DNA of 64,000 nt from Streptomyces omiyaensis (GCF_014650895.1 NZ_BMVV01000023.1:62001-126000), one strand, 5' to 3'. Positions 1 to 8,294 are shown, numbered from the stretch's first letter. Numbers and translations: made by a program. The notes: generated from the letters alone by a model not told the origin.

Positions 1-44
1 TCCAGGAGCCAGCTGAGCTTGTCGTCGGTGGTCGTGCCGGTCAT
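1..44 (-). CDS. cvnB: Roadblock/LC7 protein of conservon 1, N-terminus only
   Basis: Only the first 14 codons lie in the window; the gene continues past the left edge. The peptide reads MTGTTTDDKLSWLLD, which matches the opening of conservon CvnB proteins (compare LDWLLDDL in the paralogues at 54742 and 56827). The ATG overlaps the TGA of the upstream kinase (ATGA), the usual conservon arrangement. CvnB proteins are Roadblock/LC7-fold partners of the CvnD GTPase. The assignment rests on this start and on gene order. Confidence 0.75.
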   Translation of the reverse strand, partial: MTGTTTDDKLSWLL

Positions 45-1594
45 CGCGGATTGCCTTCCGAATGGGGGTGGTTCGAGGACGGCGTGGTCGGTTCCGCCGC
101 GGGTGCGGCGGGCGCCTCGGGGCCGGCGGCGGGGGTCGCGCCGGGCTTGCCCTCGGTGCCGCGCGTGCCGCTCTGGAAGCCGCCGAAGCGGGCGCGGGCC
201 GCCTCGCCGGTGCGGGGCGCGGGCGGGCGGACCGGCTCGGCCGGGTTCTTCCCGGCCTCCTGGTGGGCGGCCAGGGTGCGGCCGCGGCGCCGGCGCGGCA
301 GCAGGGCCCCGTCGGTCTCCTCGGCCGCGGTGGTGCGGGCGGTCTCGGGCTCGGGGGCCGGAGCGGCGCCGGGGGCGGCGGCCGGGACGGTCTCGGAGCG
401 GGGGGCGGGGATCTGCGCGACGGCGGGGGCGGTGGTGGCCGCGGGGGCGGCGGTCGCCTCGCTGCCGCGGGAGACGATCTCCTGGGGGATCATCAGGACG
501 ACGCCGGTGCCGCCGCGGGCGGAGGGCCGGAAGGAGACCGACAGGTTGTGCTTGCGGGCCAGCCGGCCGACGACGTGGAGGCCGAGGCGGGTGCCGGAGA
601 GGCCGGCCAGGTCCTGGGCCGTCGCGTCGACGGCGGCCTCGGCGCGCCGGAGCTGGACGTCGCTCATGGTCAGACCGCTGTCCTCGACGGTGATGACGAC
701 GCCGGCCGGGACCTCCTCCACGTAGACGTGGACCTCCGCGCTGGGCGGGGAGAAGTTGGCGGCGTTGTCGAGGAGTTCGGCCAGCGCGTGCATGACGCCC
801 TCGGCGGCGTGACCGGCCACGGCCGCCTCGCACTTGGAGTGCAGCCGGACCCGCTGGTAGCCGGCGATGCGGCCCATGGCACCGCGCAGGATCGACTCCA
901 TGACGATGGGCCGGGCCCAGCGGCGGCCCGAGCGGGCGCCGGTGAGGACGGCGACCGAGTCGGCGAGCCGGCCCGCCTGGGCGGTGCGGTGGTCGAGGTG
1001 GAGGAGGTCGGCGAGGACGTCCTCGGCGGCGTGCCGGTGCTCCATCTCGCGGAGGTCGGCCATCATGCTCGTGGCCAGCGCCTGCATGCGGCCGGCCGCG
1101 TTGGCGGCGGCCGCGAGGGCGGCGGACCGGGCGGACTCGGCGCGGCGCAGCCGCTGCTCCAGTCCGGCGACGGCGGCCGCGTGGCCGGCGGCGAGCCGCT
1201 CGGCCTCGGCGCGCTGGAGGCGGACCAGTTCGTCGGTGCGCGCCGCGTGCGCGGCGGCCTCGGCGGCCGCCTGGGACTCGTGACGCTCCTTCAGGGCTGC
1301 GGCCTCGCGCTCGGCGGCGGCCAGCCGCTGGGCGGCGTAGGCGTCCTGGGAGGCGACCTGGGCGGCGAGCCGCTCGGCGCGCCGGGTGAGGCCGCGGGCG
1401 GTGCGGGCGTACCAGGTGACGGCGAAGGCGGCGGCTCCCAGGAGCAGCACGCCGCAGACCGCGAACCAGGCCAGGGAGGGACGGACTTCGGCCGGTGCGG
1501 CGCTCGTCGCGGCGGCGGTGAGCGCACCGCCCGCGGCGACGGTCAGCACGGAGGCGATCAGGGCAGGACGGAACGGGGTGGGCGACGCCGACAT
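41..1594 (-). CDS. cvnA: Conservon sensor histidine-kinase-like protein (conservon 1)
   Basis: 517 aa. Conservon CvnA proteins are membrane-tethered, histidine-kinase-like proteins that act with a Roadblock protein, a DUF742 protein and a small GTPase. The start MSASPTPF is followed by two hydrophobic segments (about 8-30 and 40-62), an Ala/Glu/Arg-rich coiled coil (about 70-165) and an ATPase domain with the N-box LAELLDNAANFSPP near 280, then EDSG and a GxGLHVVGRLA segment. The last 130 residues are a Pro/Ala-rich tail, as in other CvnA proteins. The frame is open further upstream, but residues before MSASPTPF are low-complexity and run into the divergent promoter region, so the internal ATG at 1594 was chosen. 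It is the first gene of a leftward conservon cut by the window edge. Confidence 0.9.
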   Translation of the reverse strand: MSASPTPFRPALIASVLTVAAGGALTAAATSAAPAEVRPSLAWFAVCGVLLLGAAAFAVTWYARTARGLTRRAERLAAQVASQDAYAAQRLAAAEREAAALKERHESQAAAEAAAHAARTDELVRLQRAEAERLAAGHAAAVAGLEQRLRRAESARSAALAAAANAAGRMQALATSMMADLREMEHRHAAEDVLADLLHLDHRTAQAGRLADSVAVLTGARSGRRWARPIVMESILRGAMGRIAGYQRVRLHSKCEAAVAGHAAEGVMHALAELLDNAANFSPPSAEVHVYVEEVPAGVVITVEDSGLTMSDVQLRRAEAAVDATAQDLAGLSGTRLGLHVVGRLARKHNLSVSFRPSARGGTGVVLMIPQEIVSRGSEATAAPAATTAPAVAQIPAPRSETVPAAAPGAAPAPEPETARTTAAEETDGALLPRRRRGRTLAAHQEAGKNPAEPVRPPAPRTGEAARARFGGFQSGTRGTEGKPGATPAAGPEAPAAPAAEPTTPSSNHPHSEGNPR

Positions 1595-1642
1595 CAACCG
1601 GACTCTCGAGAGGCAGGCACAGGGGAGGATCGGAACGACCGC

Positions 1643-1648
1643 ACTATA
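1643..1648 (-). promoter_or_regulatory. Candidate -10 element for conservon 1
   Basis: On the minus strand this reads TATAGT, a good -10 hexamer, about 50 bp upstream of the cvnA start. A weak -35 (TTCCGA) lies 18 bp upstream of it. The element sits in a locally AT-richer stretch. Inference from sequence only. Confidence 0.35.
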
Positions 1649-1682
1649 GAGGCGTTCTTGATCGGTTCGGAACTCACCCTGA

Positions 1683-1698
1683 CCGTATCGATATCCGG
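1683..1698. promoter_or_regulatory. Palindrome in the cvnA/SDR divergent region
   Basis: The sequence CCGTATCGATATCCGG is a near-perfect palindrome centred on TATCGATA (1686-1693). It lies between the divergent conservon and the dehydrogenase, so it could be an operator for either. The protein that binds it is unknown. Confidence 0.3.
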
Positions 1699-1790
1699 AC
1701 AGGCTCAAAACCTTCCAAAAGGTGGCACTCATTCCGCTCCGGCGCCGCCACGGGCCCCGCCGCGCCCACCCTCCGCCCCCGGAGGGCAGA

Positions 1791-2600
1791 ATGACGGACC
1801 GTACGGTACGTCCCCGATCGGAAGGCCCCCCGGTGCAGCTGCCCGACACAGGCCGGCGCGTCCTCGTCAGCGGCGCCTCGCGTGGGCTCGGCCGGGCGGT
1901 CGCCCGCGCCTTCGCCGCCCACGGCGACCGCGTCGCCGTCCACTACGGCACCCGCGCCGAGGAGGCCCGCGCCACCCTCGACTCCCTCGACGGGACCGGC
2001 CACGTCCTGGTGGGCGGCGACCTCGCCGACCCCGCGGGGGCGGCGGCGGTCGTCGACGCGGCGGCCGGGGGGCTCGGCGGCATCGACGTCCTGGTCAACA
2101 ACGCGGCGGTGAACCTCCCGCACCCGCTCGCCACGACCCCGTACGAGGAGTGGGCGGAGCTCTGGCAGCGGCACGTCTCCGTCAACCTGCTCGCCACCGC
2201 CCACCTGAGCCACCTCGTCGCCCGCCGGATGATCGACCGGGGAGCGCCCGGACGGATCGTCAACATCGGCTCCCGGGGCGCCTTCCGGGGCGAGCCGGAC
2301 CACCCCGCCTACGGCGCCACCAAGGCCGCCGTCCACGCGCTCGGCCAGTCGCTCGCCGTCTCCCTCGCCCCGCACGGCATCGGCGTCGCCTCCGTCGCCC
2401 CCGGCTTCTTCGCCACGGAACGGGTCGCGCCCCGCCTGGAAGGACCCGAGGGCGAGGCGATCCGCGCGCAGAGCCCCTTCGGCCGGGTCGCGGACGCCGA
2501 CGAGATCGCCGCGGCCGTCCTCTGGCTCGCCTCGCCCGCCGCCGAATGGGCGTCCGGCACCATCCTGGACCTCAACGGAGCTTCCCACCTGAGGAGTTGA
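1791..2600 (+). CDS. Short-chain dehydrogenase/reductase (classical SDR)
   Basis: 269 aa, typical for a classical SDR. It likely reduces a carbonyl or oxidises an alcohol with NAD(P)H. Visible motifs are the nucleotide-binding SGASRGLGRA near residue 26, NNAAVN near 103, the serine segment NIGSRGAF, and the catalytic YGATK near 173. The C-terminus (SGTILDLNGASHLRS) resembles FabG-type SDRs. The start is the ATG at 1791, preceded by GGAGGGCAGA; the open frame upstream is low-complexity. Substrate cannot be deduced. It is divergent from conservon 1 and stands alone. Confidence 0.9.
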   Translation: MTDRTVRPRSEGPPVQLPDTGRRVLVSGASRGLGRAVARAFAAHGDRVAVHYGTRAEEARATLDSLDGTGHVLVGGDLADPAGAAAVVDAAAGGLGGIDVLVNNAAVNLPHPLATTPYEEWAELWQRHVSVNLLATAHLSHLVARRMIDRGAPGRIVNIGSRGAFRGEPDHPAYGATKAAVHALGQSLAVSLAPHGIGVASVAPGFFATERVAPRLEGPEGEAIRAQSPFGRVADADEIAAAVLWLASPAAEWASGTILDLNGASHLRS

Positions 2601-2620
2601 GCGGAGCGCGGGCGGGCCGC

Positions 2621-2636
2621 CCCGGCGCGCGCCGGG
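2621..2636. terminator. GC palindrome after the SDR gene
   Basis: CCCGGCGCGCGCCGGG is a perfect 16-bp palindrome 20 bp past the SDR stop. It could work as a weak terminator, but with no loop it would have to open at the centre. Confidence 0.3.
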
Positions 2637-2734
2637 CGAACGACTCGAACGCGTGCCTCCCGCGCGCTTGCCCGAAAGGATGAACGGCGGGCGTCGGCGG
2701 CGTTTCGCGCCGGGACCCCCGTCACCCTGCTGCC

Positions 2735-4672
2735 GTGCCCAAGGAACGCGCGTACACGGTCCCCGCCCAGCGGGCGCCCGGGCGGACCCGCTCCGCCCCC
2801 GGACCGGCCGCCCGGGCGGCGGGACCCCCCGCGCGGCCGGGCCCGCGGGACCGGCTGCGGTACTGGATCGACCGGACCGTGGTGCGCGGGGTGCCGGCCC
2901 TCTCCGCCTGGCTGGCCCTGGCCTGCCTGGGGCTGGTGGCCCCGGCGAGCGCCCTGCTGGTGTGGACCGACAGCAAGGCCCCCGACACCCTCCAGGGCAA
3001 GGCCGCCACGATCTGGCGGACGGTCGGCCAGACCCTCCGGCTCGGCGGCGAGGTCGGCCCGCCGCTGCGCATGGTCCTCTCGGTCTTCCTGGCCCTGGTG
3101 TCCCTGCTGTACGTCTCCTTCCTCGTCGGGATCGTCACCACCGCCCTCACCGACCGCCTCGCGGAGCTGGAGCGCGGCCAGACCACGGTGGTCGAGCGCG
3201 GCCACACCCTGGTGCTCGGCTGGTCCGAGCAGGCCCCCACGGTCGTCGCCGAGCTCCTCGCCGCCCACGCCCAGCGCGGGCGGGGCGCCGTGGTGGTCCT
3301 CGCGGACCGCGACAAGGCCGAGATGGAGCGGGAGCTGCGCGACGCGCTGCCGCCCCGGGCGCGGGTCCGGCTCCTCTGCCGCCGGGGCCGCCCCGCCGAC
3401 CCGGCCGCGCTGGCCCGGGTCACCCCCGCCGCCGCCGGGGCGGTCGTCGTCCTGCCGCCGGACGCGCCCGGCGCCGACGGGCAGGTGATCAGGACGCTCC
3501 TGGCGCTCCGGGCGGCGGTGGGGGAGGGCTGTCCGGTCCAGGTGGTGGCGGCGGTCCGGGACGGCGCCCACCTGCCGACCGCGCGACTGGCCGCCGGACC
3601 CGGCGCGGTGGTCCTGGACGTCGACGACCTCGCGGCCCGGCTGCTCGTCCAGTGCGTCCTGGAACCGGGCCTCGCGCTCGTCCTGGAGGACCTGCTCGAC
3701 TTCGCCGGGGCCGAACTCCACGCCCTCCGCCCGCCCGGCCTCGCCGGCCGGCGCTTCGGCGAACTCGCCGCCGCCTGCCCGGACTCCTGCGCGGTCGGGA
3801 TCGTCCGGGGCGACGGCACCCCGCACCTCGCCCCGCCCCCGGAGACCCTCATGGCCCCGGGCGACGCCCTCCTCGTGCTGGCCGAGGACCACCGCGCCAC
3901 GATCCTGCCCGCGGGGCCGGGGCCGGGGCCGGGGCCGGGGCCGGGGGCCGAGCCGGCCGCCCCCGTGGCCCCGGAGCGCCCGGTGGCGGTTCCCGGGGCG
4001 GTTCCTGCGGCGGCGGGGTGCGCCGCGCGGGGCGACGTGCCGCCCGTCGCCGGTCCGCGCCGGGCGCTGGTCCTGGGCTGGAACCGCCGGGGCGAGCGGG
4101 TGACGGAGGGCCTCGCGCGGTGCGGGATCGCCGCGGTGCGGGACGAGGCCGCTGGGCGGGCGGTGCGCACGGAGGGGTACGACCACGTCGTCGTCCTCGC
4201 GGGCCCGGACGGGGAGGAGCACCACGACCCCGACGGCGCGGCGCTGGTCGCCCTGCTCCACCTCCGGGAGCGCGCGCGGGAGTCGGGCCGGAGCGTGCCC
4301 GTCGCCGCCGAGCTCACCGACGCCCGCAACCGCCCCCTGGCCCCCGCGGGCCCCCGCACCGACCTTCTGCTCACCGGCCGGCTCGCCGCCCTCCTCATGG
4401 CCCAGGTCGCGCAGGACGGGCGCCTCGCGGCGGCCTTCGACGAGCTCTTCGCCCCCGCCGGTCCCCGCGTCCGCCTCCGCCCCGTCACCGACTTCGTCCC
4501 GCCCGGCACCGAGGCCTCCTTCGCCACCCTGGCCGAGGCCGCCGCCCGCAACGGCGCCGCCGCCCTCGGCTACCGGCTCCGGAACTCCCCCCGCCCCCGG
4601 CTCAATCCGCCCGGCGGCGGGGTCAGGCGCTGGTCCCCGGGCGACCTCCTCGTCGTCGTCGACCCGTCCTGA
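2735..4672 (+). CDS. CASTOR/POLLUX-like ion channel protein with RCK-like domains
   Basis: 645 aa from a GTG start (MPKERAYTV). The family is best known from plant CASTOR/POLLUX (DMI1) nuclear cation channels and has actinobacterial members, sometimes annotated as NAD-binding lipoproteins. An N-terminal Pro/Ala-rich segment is followed by a membrane segment (about 55-78), a second hydrophobic stretch (about 112-135) ending FLVGIVTTALTDRL, and the family hallmark ERGHTLVLGWSEQAPTVV near 165. Two RCK-type, TrkA-N-like regions follow, the second with ALVLGWNRRGERVTEGLA near 445. A GP-rich linker around residue 395 is encoded by a GGGGCC hexanucleotide array. Family assignment is from motif memory; ion selectivity is unknown. 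Confidence 0.75.
   Translation: MPKERAYTVPAQRAPGRTRSAPGPAARAAGPPARPGPRDRLRYWIDRTVVRGVPALSAWLALACLGLVAPASALLVWTDSKAPDTLQGKAATIWRTVGQTLRLGGEVGPPLRMVLSVFLALVSLLYVSFLVGIVTTALTDRLAELERGQTTVVERGHTLVLGWSEQAPTVVAELLAAHAQRGRGAVVVLADRDKAEMERELRDALPPRARVRLLCRRGRPADPAALARVTPAAAGAVVVLPPDAPGADGQVIRTLLALRAAVGEGCPVQVVAAVRDGAHLPTARLAAGPGAVVLDVDDLAARLLVQCVLEPGLALVLEDLLDFAGAELHALRPPGLAGRRFGELAAACPDSCAVGIVRGDGTPHLAPPPETLMAPGDALLVLAEDHRATILPAGPGPGPGPGPGAEPAAPVAPERPVAVPGAVPAAAGCAARGDVPPVAGPRRALVLGWNRRGERVTEGLARCGIAAVRDEAAGRAVRTEGYDHVVVLAGPDGEEHHDPDGAALVALLHLRERARESGRSVPVAAELTDARNRPLAPAGPRTDLLLTGRLAALLMAQVAQDGRLAAAFDELFAPAGPRVRLRPVTDFVPPGTEASFATLAEAAARNGAAALGYRLRNSPRPRLNPPGGGVRRWSPGDLLVVVDPS
3913..3949 (+). repeat. 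GGGGCC hexanucleotide tandem array
   Basis: Five perfect tandem GGGGCC units (3913-3942) are followed by one unit with an extra G (3943-3949). The array lies inside the channel gene and encodes alternating Gly-Pro. Unit number is likely to vary by slippage; the 6-bp unit keeps the frame. The extra G does not break the frame in this assembly. Confidence 0.9.
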
Positions 4673-4704
4673 GCCGTTCCTCACCCACCTCCCGGAAAGC
4701 CTTG

Positions 4705-4733
4705 TTGGAAATGAAAACGATTTCCGATAGTGT
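4705..4733 (+). promoter_or_regulatory. Candidate promoter of the metallophore-like operon
   Basis: TTGGAA (4705-4710) and TAGTGT (4728-4733) are separated by 17 bp, a good fit to a HrdB-type promoter, 42 bp upstream of the chosen ATP-grasp start. The region is clearly AT-richer than its surroundings. Confidence 0.5.
4712..4726 (+). promoter_or_regulatory. Zur-box-like operator
   Basis: TGAAAACGATTTCCG matches the recalled actinobacterial Zur consensus TGAAAATGATTTTCA at 12 of 15 positions, and sits inside a longer dyad GGAAA/TTTCC (4707-4725). It occupies the spacer between the candidate -35 and -10, where a Fur-family repressor would block transcription. A Fur/DmdR iron box looks different (TTAGGTTAGGCTAACC type). 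This is inference from sequence; a genome-wide matrix score would be decisive. Confidence 0.55.
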
Positions 4734-4774
4734 CTGTGGCGCACGACGCCGACGGCAGCCCGAGAGGAACTCCG

Positions 4775-6043
4775 GTGGGACATCTGCTGGTGATCGAAAG
4801 CTGGGTGGGATCGATGAGCAGGCTCCTGCCCGCCGCCCTTCACCAGGGCGGGCACGAGTTCACCTTCGTCACCCGCGACCCGCACCACTACCTGCGCGGC
4901 CTCCCCGCGGACGAGGGACCGCACCCCCTCCTCTCCGCCCGCGCCGTCGTCACGGCGGACACCAACGACCTCGACGCCCTGGTCCCGGACCTCGCAGCCC
5001 TGCACCAGACGCTCCGCTTCGACGGGGTCCTCTCCTCCTGCGACTACTACCTCCCGGCCGTCGCCCGCGCCGCCCGCGCGCTCGGCCTTCCCGGGCCCGC
5101 GCCGGAGGCCGTCGAGGCCGCCTGCCGCAAGGACCTGACCCGCCGTGCCCTCGCCGCCGCCGGCGTCCCCGGACCCCGGTACGCGCTCTGCGCCGACACG
5201 ACCGGGGCGCGGACCGCCGCCCGCGGGCTCGGCTACCCGCTCGTCGTGAAGCCGGTCGACCTCTGCGCCGGGATGCTCGTCCGCGCGGTGCGCGACGCGC
5301 GCGAACTGGAGCGCGCCTGCCGGGACCTGGCCGCCTTCCCCGTCAACGCCCGCGGCCAGCACCGCCATCCGGCGATCCTCCTCGAAGAGCTCCTCACCGG
5401 CCCCGAGGTCAGCGTCGAGACCGTCACCGCCGGCGGCACCACCCACGTCGTCGGCGTCACCGACAAGAGCGTCGGCGGAGCCCCCGCCTTCGTCGAGACC
5501 GGCCACATGTTCCCGGCCGGGATCGAGCGGGCGGCCGCCGGCCGGGCCGCCGCCACCGCGCGGCGCGCGGTCGAGGCCCTCGGACTCGACCAGGTGGTCT
5601 GCCACACCGAACTCAAGCTGACGCCCGACGGCCCGCGCGTCGTCGAGGTCAACCCCCGGCCGGCCGGCAACCGCATCACCGAACTCGTCCGCCACGTCAC
5701 CGGCGTCGACCTCGCCGCCGCCTGCGTCGACGTCGCCCTCGGCCGCGCCCCCGACCTCGCGCCCCGCCCGGCCGGCGTGCGCAGCGCCGCCATCGCCTTC
5801 CTGCTGCCCGGCGCCGACGGCGTCCTCGCCGCCATCGACGGGGCCGACACCGTACGCGACCGGCCCGAGGTCCTGGAACTCGCCCTCACCGCGCCCGGCC
5901 GCGCCGTCACCCCCGCCACCAGCAACAACGCCTACCTCGGACACGTCATGACCGCCGACACCCACGGCCCCGGCGCCCGCGCCGCCGCCGAACGCCTCCT
6001 CGCCGGCCTGACCCCCCGCTACACGACGGCGGTACCCGCGTGA
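4775..6043 (+). CDS. ATP-grasp ligase, first gene of metallophore-like operon
   Basis: 422 aa. ATP-grasp enzymes join a carboxylate to an amine or thiol through an acyl-phosphate. The order is an N-terminal Rossmann-like domain (HLLVIESWVGSMSRLLP), the ATP-binding entry YPLVVKPVDLCAGMLV near 170, the ILLEELLTGPEVSVETV segment near 210, and the metal/phosphate motif VVEVNPRPAGNRI near 295. The start chosen is the GTG at 4775 behind GAGAGG; a GTG at 4730 in frame overlaps the promoter -10 and is less likely. It overlaps the next gene by GTGA. In this context it may couple amino acids in a small peptide-like chelator. Confidence 0.85.
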   Translation: MGHLLVIESWVGSMSRLLPAALHQGGHEFTFVTRDPHHYLRGLPADEGPHPLLSARAVVTADTNDLDALVPDLAALHQTLRFDGVLSSCDYYLPAVARAARALGLPGPAPEAVEAACRKDLTRRALAAAGVPGPRYALCADTTGARTAARGLGYPLVVKPVDLCAGMLVRAVRDARELERACRDLAAFPVNARGQHRHPAILLEELLTGPEVSVETVTAGGTTHVVGVTDKSVGGAPAFVETGHMFPAGIERAAAGRAAATARRAVEALGLDQVVCHTELKLTPDGPRVVEVNPRPAGNRITELVRHVTGVDLAAACVDVALGRAPDLAPRPAGVRSAAIAFLLPGADGVLAAIDGADTVRDRPEVLELALTAPGRAVTPATSNNAYLGHVMTADTHGPGARAAAERLLAGLTPRYTTAVPA

Positions 6044-7194
6044 CCGTCCCCGCCCCGCACCCGGTGACGGGAGCGCCCGCCCCCGTGCCGCACCCGGCGG
6101 CCCCGGCCCCGCCCGCCCCGCGCACGACCGCGGGACCGACCGCGACCGCTGGGCCGGCCGTGGCCGCGGGACCGACCGCGACCGCCCCGCACGTGACCAC
6201 CGCCCCGCGCACGACCGCGGGACCGACCGCGACCGCTGGGCCGGCCGTGGCCGCGGGACCGACCGCGACCGCCCCGCACCCGACCGGCGTGCGCCCCGCC
6301 CCGCACCCGACCGACCGGGTCCCGCGCCCCGTCCCCGGCGACCCGGTGGTCCGGACCGTCGACGGCCTCGTCCGACTCGTGCGCGCCGGGGCGTACGGAC
6401 CCGACCCGGCCGCCACCCGGATCGCCCTCGCCTTCACGACCGCCCAGGCCGTCCGGCACCGGGGCCGCGTCCACGGCTACCGCAACGAGGTGCTCAGCCT
6501 GCGGCTCGACGCCGCCGTCGGGTCCTGCGCCGCCGAGCCCGGGACGCTGCCCCCGAGCGCCCTCGACGACTGCGTCGGCGCCACCGTCGCCGAACTCCTC
6601 GGCCACCCGCTGGCCCCGGTGCGGATCGCCGCCCTCGACGCCTACCTCGCCCACGTCCGCCCCCACGCGCCCGCCTGCGGCGCCCGCCCCCACCCCCTGC
6701 CGGCCGGCGACAGCCTCACCCGCTCCCGGGCCCGCGCCCGGGCCGTCGTCGACCTGCTGCCCGACCCGCCCGCCGGCCCCGCGGGCCGCCGCCCGGTCCT
6801 CGTCGTCGGCGTCGTCAACTCCCTCCTGGAACGGCTCCGCGCCCGCGGCCTCGCCTACCTGCCCTGCGACCTCAAGGGCGGCACCACCGAGTGGGACGAA
6901 CCCGTGTCCACCGACGCGGCCGGCCTGCTCGACCGCTGCGGCGCCGTCCTCGCCTCCGGCATGACCCTCGGCAACGGCACCTTCCAGGGCCTCCTCGACC
7001 ACGCCGCCCGCACCGGGAAGCCCCTGGTGATGTTCGCCCAGACCGGCAGCGCCGTCCTGCCCCGCTTCCTCGGCTCCGGAGTGACCGCCGTGTCGGCGGA
7101 GCCGTACCCCTTCTTCTGGCTCGACGGCGGGCCCGGCACCCTGCACCGCTACGGCGGCCCCGGCCGCCCCACCCGTCACGGAGACCGCGCATGA
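6040..7194 (+). CDS. DUF4213/DUF364-type protein (putative heavy-metal chelation family)
   Basis: 384 aa from a GTG overlapping the previous stop. After a Pro/Ala/Thr-rich N-terminus of about 100 residues holding two copies of a 29-residue repeat, a DUF4213-like domain (about 110-230) leads into a Rossmann-like DUF364 domain. The latter shows VLVVGVVNSLLERL, ASGMTLGNGTFQGLLDH and GKPLVMFAQTGSAVLP. The Pfam names of these families include 'putative heavy-metal chelation', but their biochemical role is not established. Placement behind a Zur-like site and between an ATP-grasp and a PLP enzyme supports a metal-linked role. Family call is from memory of motif shape. Confidence 0.65.
   Translation: MTVPAPHPVTGAPAPVPHPAAPAPPAPRTTAGPTATAGPAVAAGPTATAPHVTTAPRTTAGPTATAGPAVAAGPTATAPHPTGVRPAPHPTDRVPRPVPGDPVVRTVDGLVRLVRAGAYGPDPAATRIALAFTTAQAVRHRGRVHGYRNEVLSLRLDAAVGSCAAEPGTLPPSALDDCVGATVAELLGHPLAPVRIAALDAYLAHVRPHAPACGARPHPLPAGDSLTRSRARARAVVDLLPDPPAGPAGRRPVLVVGVVNSLLERLRARGLAYLPCDLKGGTTEWDEPVSTDAAGLLDRCGAVLASGMTLGNGTFQGLLDHAARTGKPLVMFAQTGSAVLPRFLGSGVTAVSAEPYPFFWLDGGPGTLHRYGGPGRPTRHGDRA
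6113..6279 (+). repeat. 80-bp perfect direct repeat inside the DUF4213/DUF364 gene
   Basis: Positions 6113-6192 and 6200-6279 are identical over 80 bp with a period of 87 bp (29 codons). They encode two copies of a unit beginning APRTTAGPTATAGPAVA. Perfect identity at DNA level points to a recent in-frame duplication in the flexible N-terminus. Confidence 0.92.
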
Positions 7195-8294
7195 CGCCCG
7201 TCCCCACCCTCCCCCTGCCCTCGCCCCGCCCGGATGCGGCCCCCGCGGAGCCGGGACTGCTCTCCCTCGTCGGGCGCACCCCGCTCGCCCGCATCCACAC
7301 CCCGCTGCCCCACCCCCACCCCGGCTTCTGGGCCAAGCTCGAAGGGCTCGGCGCCGGGGGCATGAAGGCCCGTGCCGCCGTCTCCATGCTCACCGGCGCC
7401 CGGCGGCGCGGCGAACTGCGCCCGGGCGCCCCCGTGGTGGAGTCCACCTCCGGCACCCTCGGCCTCGGGCTGGCCTTCGCCGGACAGGCCCTCGGCCACC
7501 CCGTCGTCCTCGTCGGCGACACCGAACTCGAACCGTCCATGCGCCGCCTGCTCCGCAGCCACGGAGCCCGCCTCGAACTGGTCGACCGGCCCGCCCCGCG
7601 CGGCGGCTGGCAGGCCGCCCGCCTCGTCCGGCTCCGCGAGGTGCTCGCCCGCACCGAGGACGCCTACTGGCCCGACCAGTACAACAACCCGGACAATCCG
7701 GCCGGTTACCGCTCCATGGCCGCCGAACTCGTCGACCGGCTCGACCACCTCGACGTCCTGGTGTGCAGCGTCGGCACCGGCGGCCACAGCGCCGGACTGG
7801 CCGGAGCACTGCGCCGCCGCTGGCCCCGGCTCAGGGTCGTGGGCGTCGACTCGGTCGGCTCCGCCCTCTTCGGCCAGCCCGCCCGGCCCCGGCTGATGAG
7901 GGGCCTCGGCAGCAGCATCCGCCCCCGCAACGTCCGCCCCGAACTCTTCGACGAGGTGCACTGGGTGGGCCCCGCCGAAGCAACCGACGCCTGCCGCAGG
8001 CTCGCCCGGGGCAGCTTCGTCTCCGGCGGCTGGAGCACCGGAGCCGTCGCCCTGGTCGCCGCGTGGGCCGCCCGCACCGAGCCCGGCGCCGTCGTCGCCA
8101 CCGTCTTCCCCGACGGCCCCCACCGCTACCTCGGGACCGTCTACGACGACGAGTTCTGCGCCGCCCACGGACTCACCGGAGCCACCCCGGCGGCCCGCCC
8201 GCTGGAGATCGCGCACCCCGGCGCCGCCGAGGCCGTCGGCTGGACCCGCTGCCGCACCCCGCGCACCCGCCCCGCCGCCGGAGGGGCCGCATGA
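7191..8294 (+). CDS. PLP-dependent cysteine-synthase-like enzyme
   Basis: 367 aa, fold type II PLP enzyme related to cysteine synthase/cystathionine beta-synthase and to SbnA-type diaminopropionate-precursor synthases. The PLP lysine is probably that in GAGGMKARAA near residue 62. The substrate-carboxylate loop, usually TSGNTG, reads STSGTLGLGLA near 86. The phosphate-binding glycine loop is GTGGHSAG near 198, and the YNNPDNPAGY motif near 163 is typical. The changed loop suggests a substrate other than O-acetylserine; SbnA-like use of O-phosphoserine with an amino-acid nucleophile is one option. The ATG overlaps the previous stop (ATGA). Confidence 0.85.
   Translation: MTPVPTLPLPSPRPDAAPAEPGLLSLVGRTPLARIHTPLPHPHPGFWAKLEGLGAGGMKARAAVSMLTGARRRGELRPGAPVVESTSGTLGLGLAFAGQALGHPVVLVGDTELEPSMRRLLRSHGARLELVDRPAPRGGWQAARLVRLREVLARTEDAYWPDQYNNPDNPAGYRSMAAELVDRLDHLDVLVCSVGTGGHSAGLAGALRRRWPRLRVVGVDSVGSALFGQPARPRLMRGLGSSIRPRNVRPELFDEVHWVGPAEATDACRRLARGSFVSGGWSTGAVALVAAWAARTEPGAVVATVFPDGPHRYLGTVYDDEFCAAHGLTGATPAARPLEIAHPGAAEAVGWTRCRTPRTRPAAGGAA

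Noticed and set aside
1..2683. Long rightward and leftward frames opposite real genes
   Set aside because: High GC opens long antisense frames everywhere; these are Gly/Ala/Arg-rich with no motifs and lie over clear genes. The same holds across the window.
4730..4774. Upstream GTG start for the ATP-grasp gene
   Set aside because: It lies inside the candidate -10 element and has no ribosome site; the GTG at 4775 has GAGAGG at the right distance.
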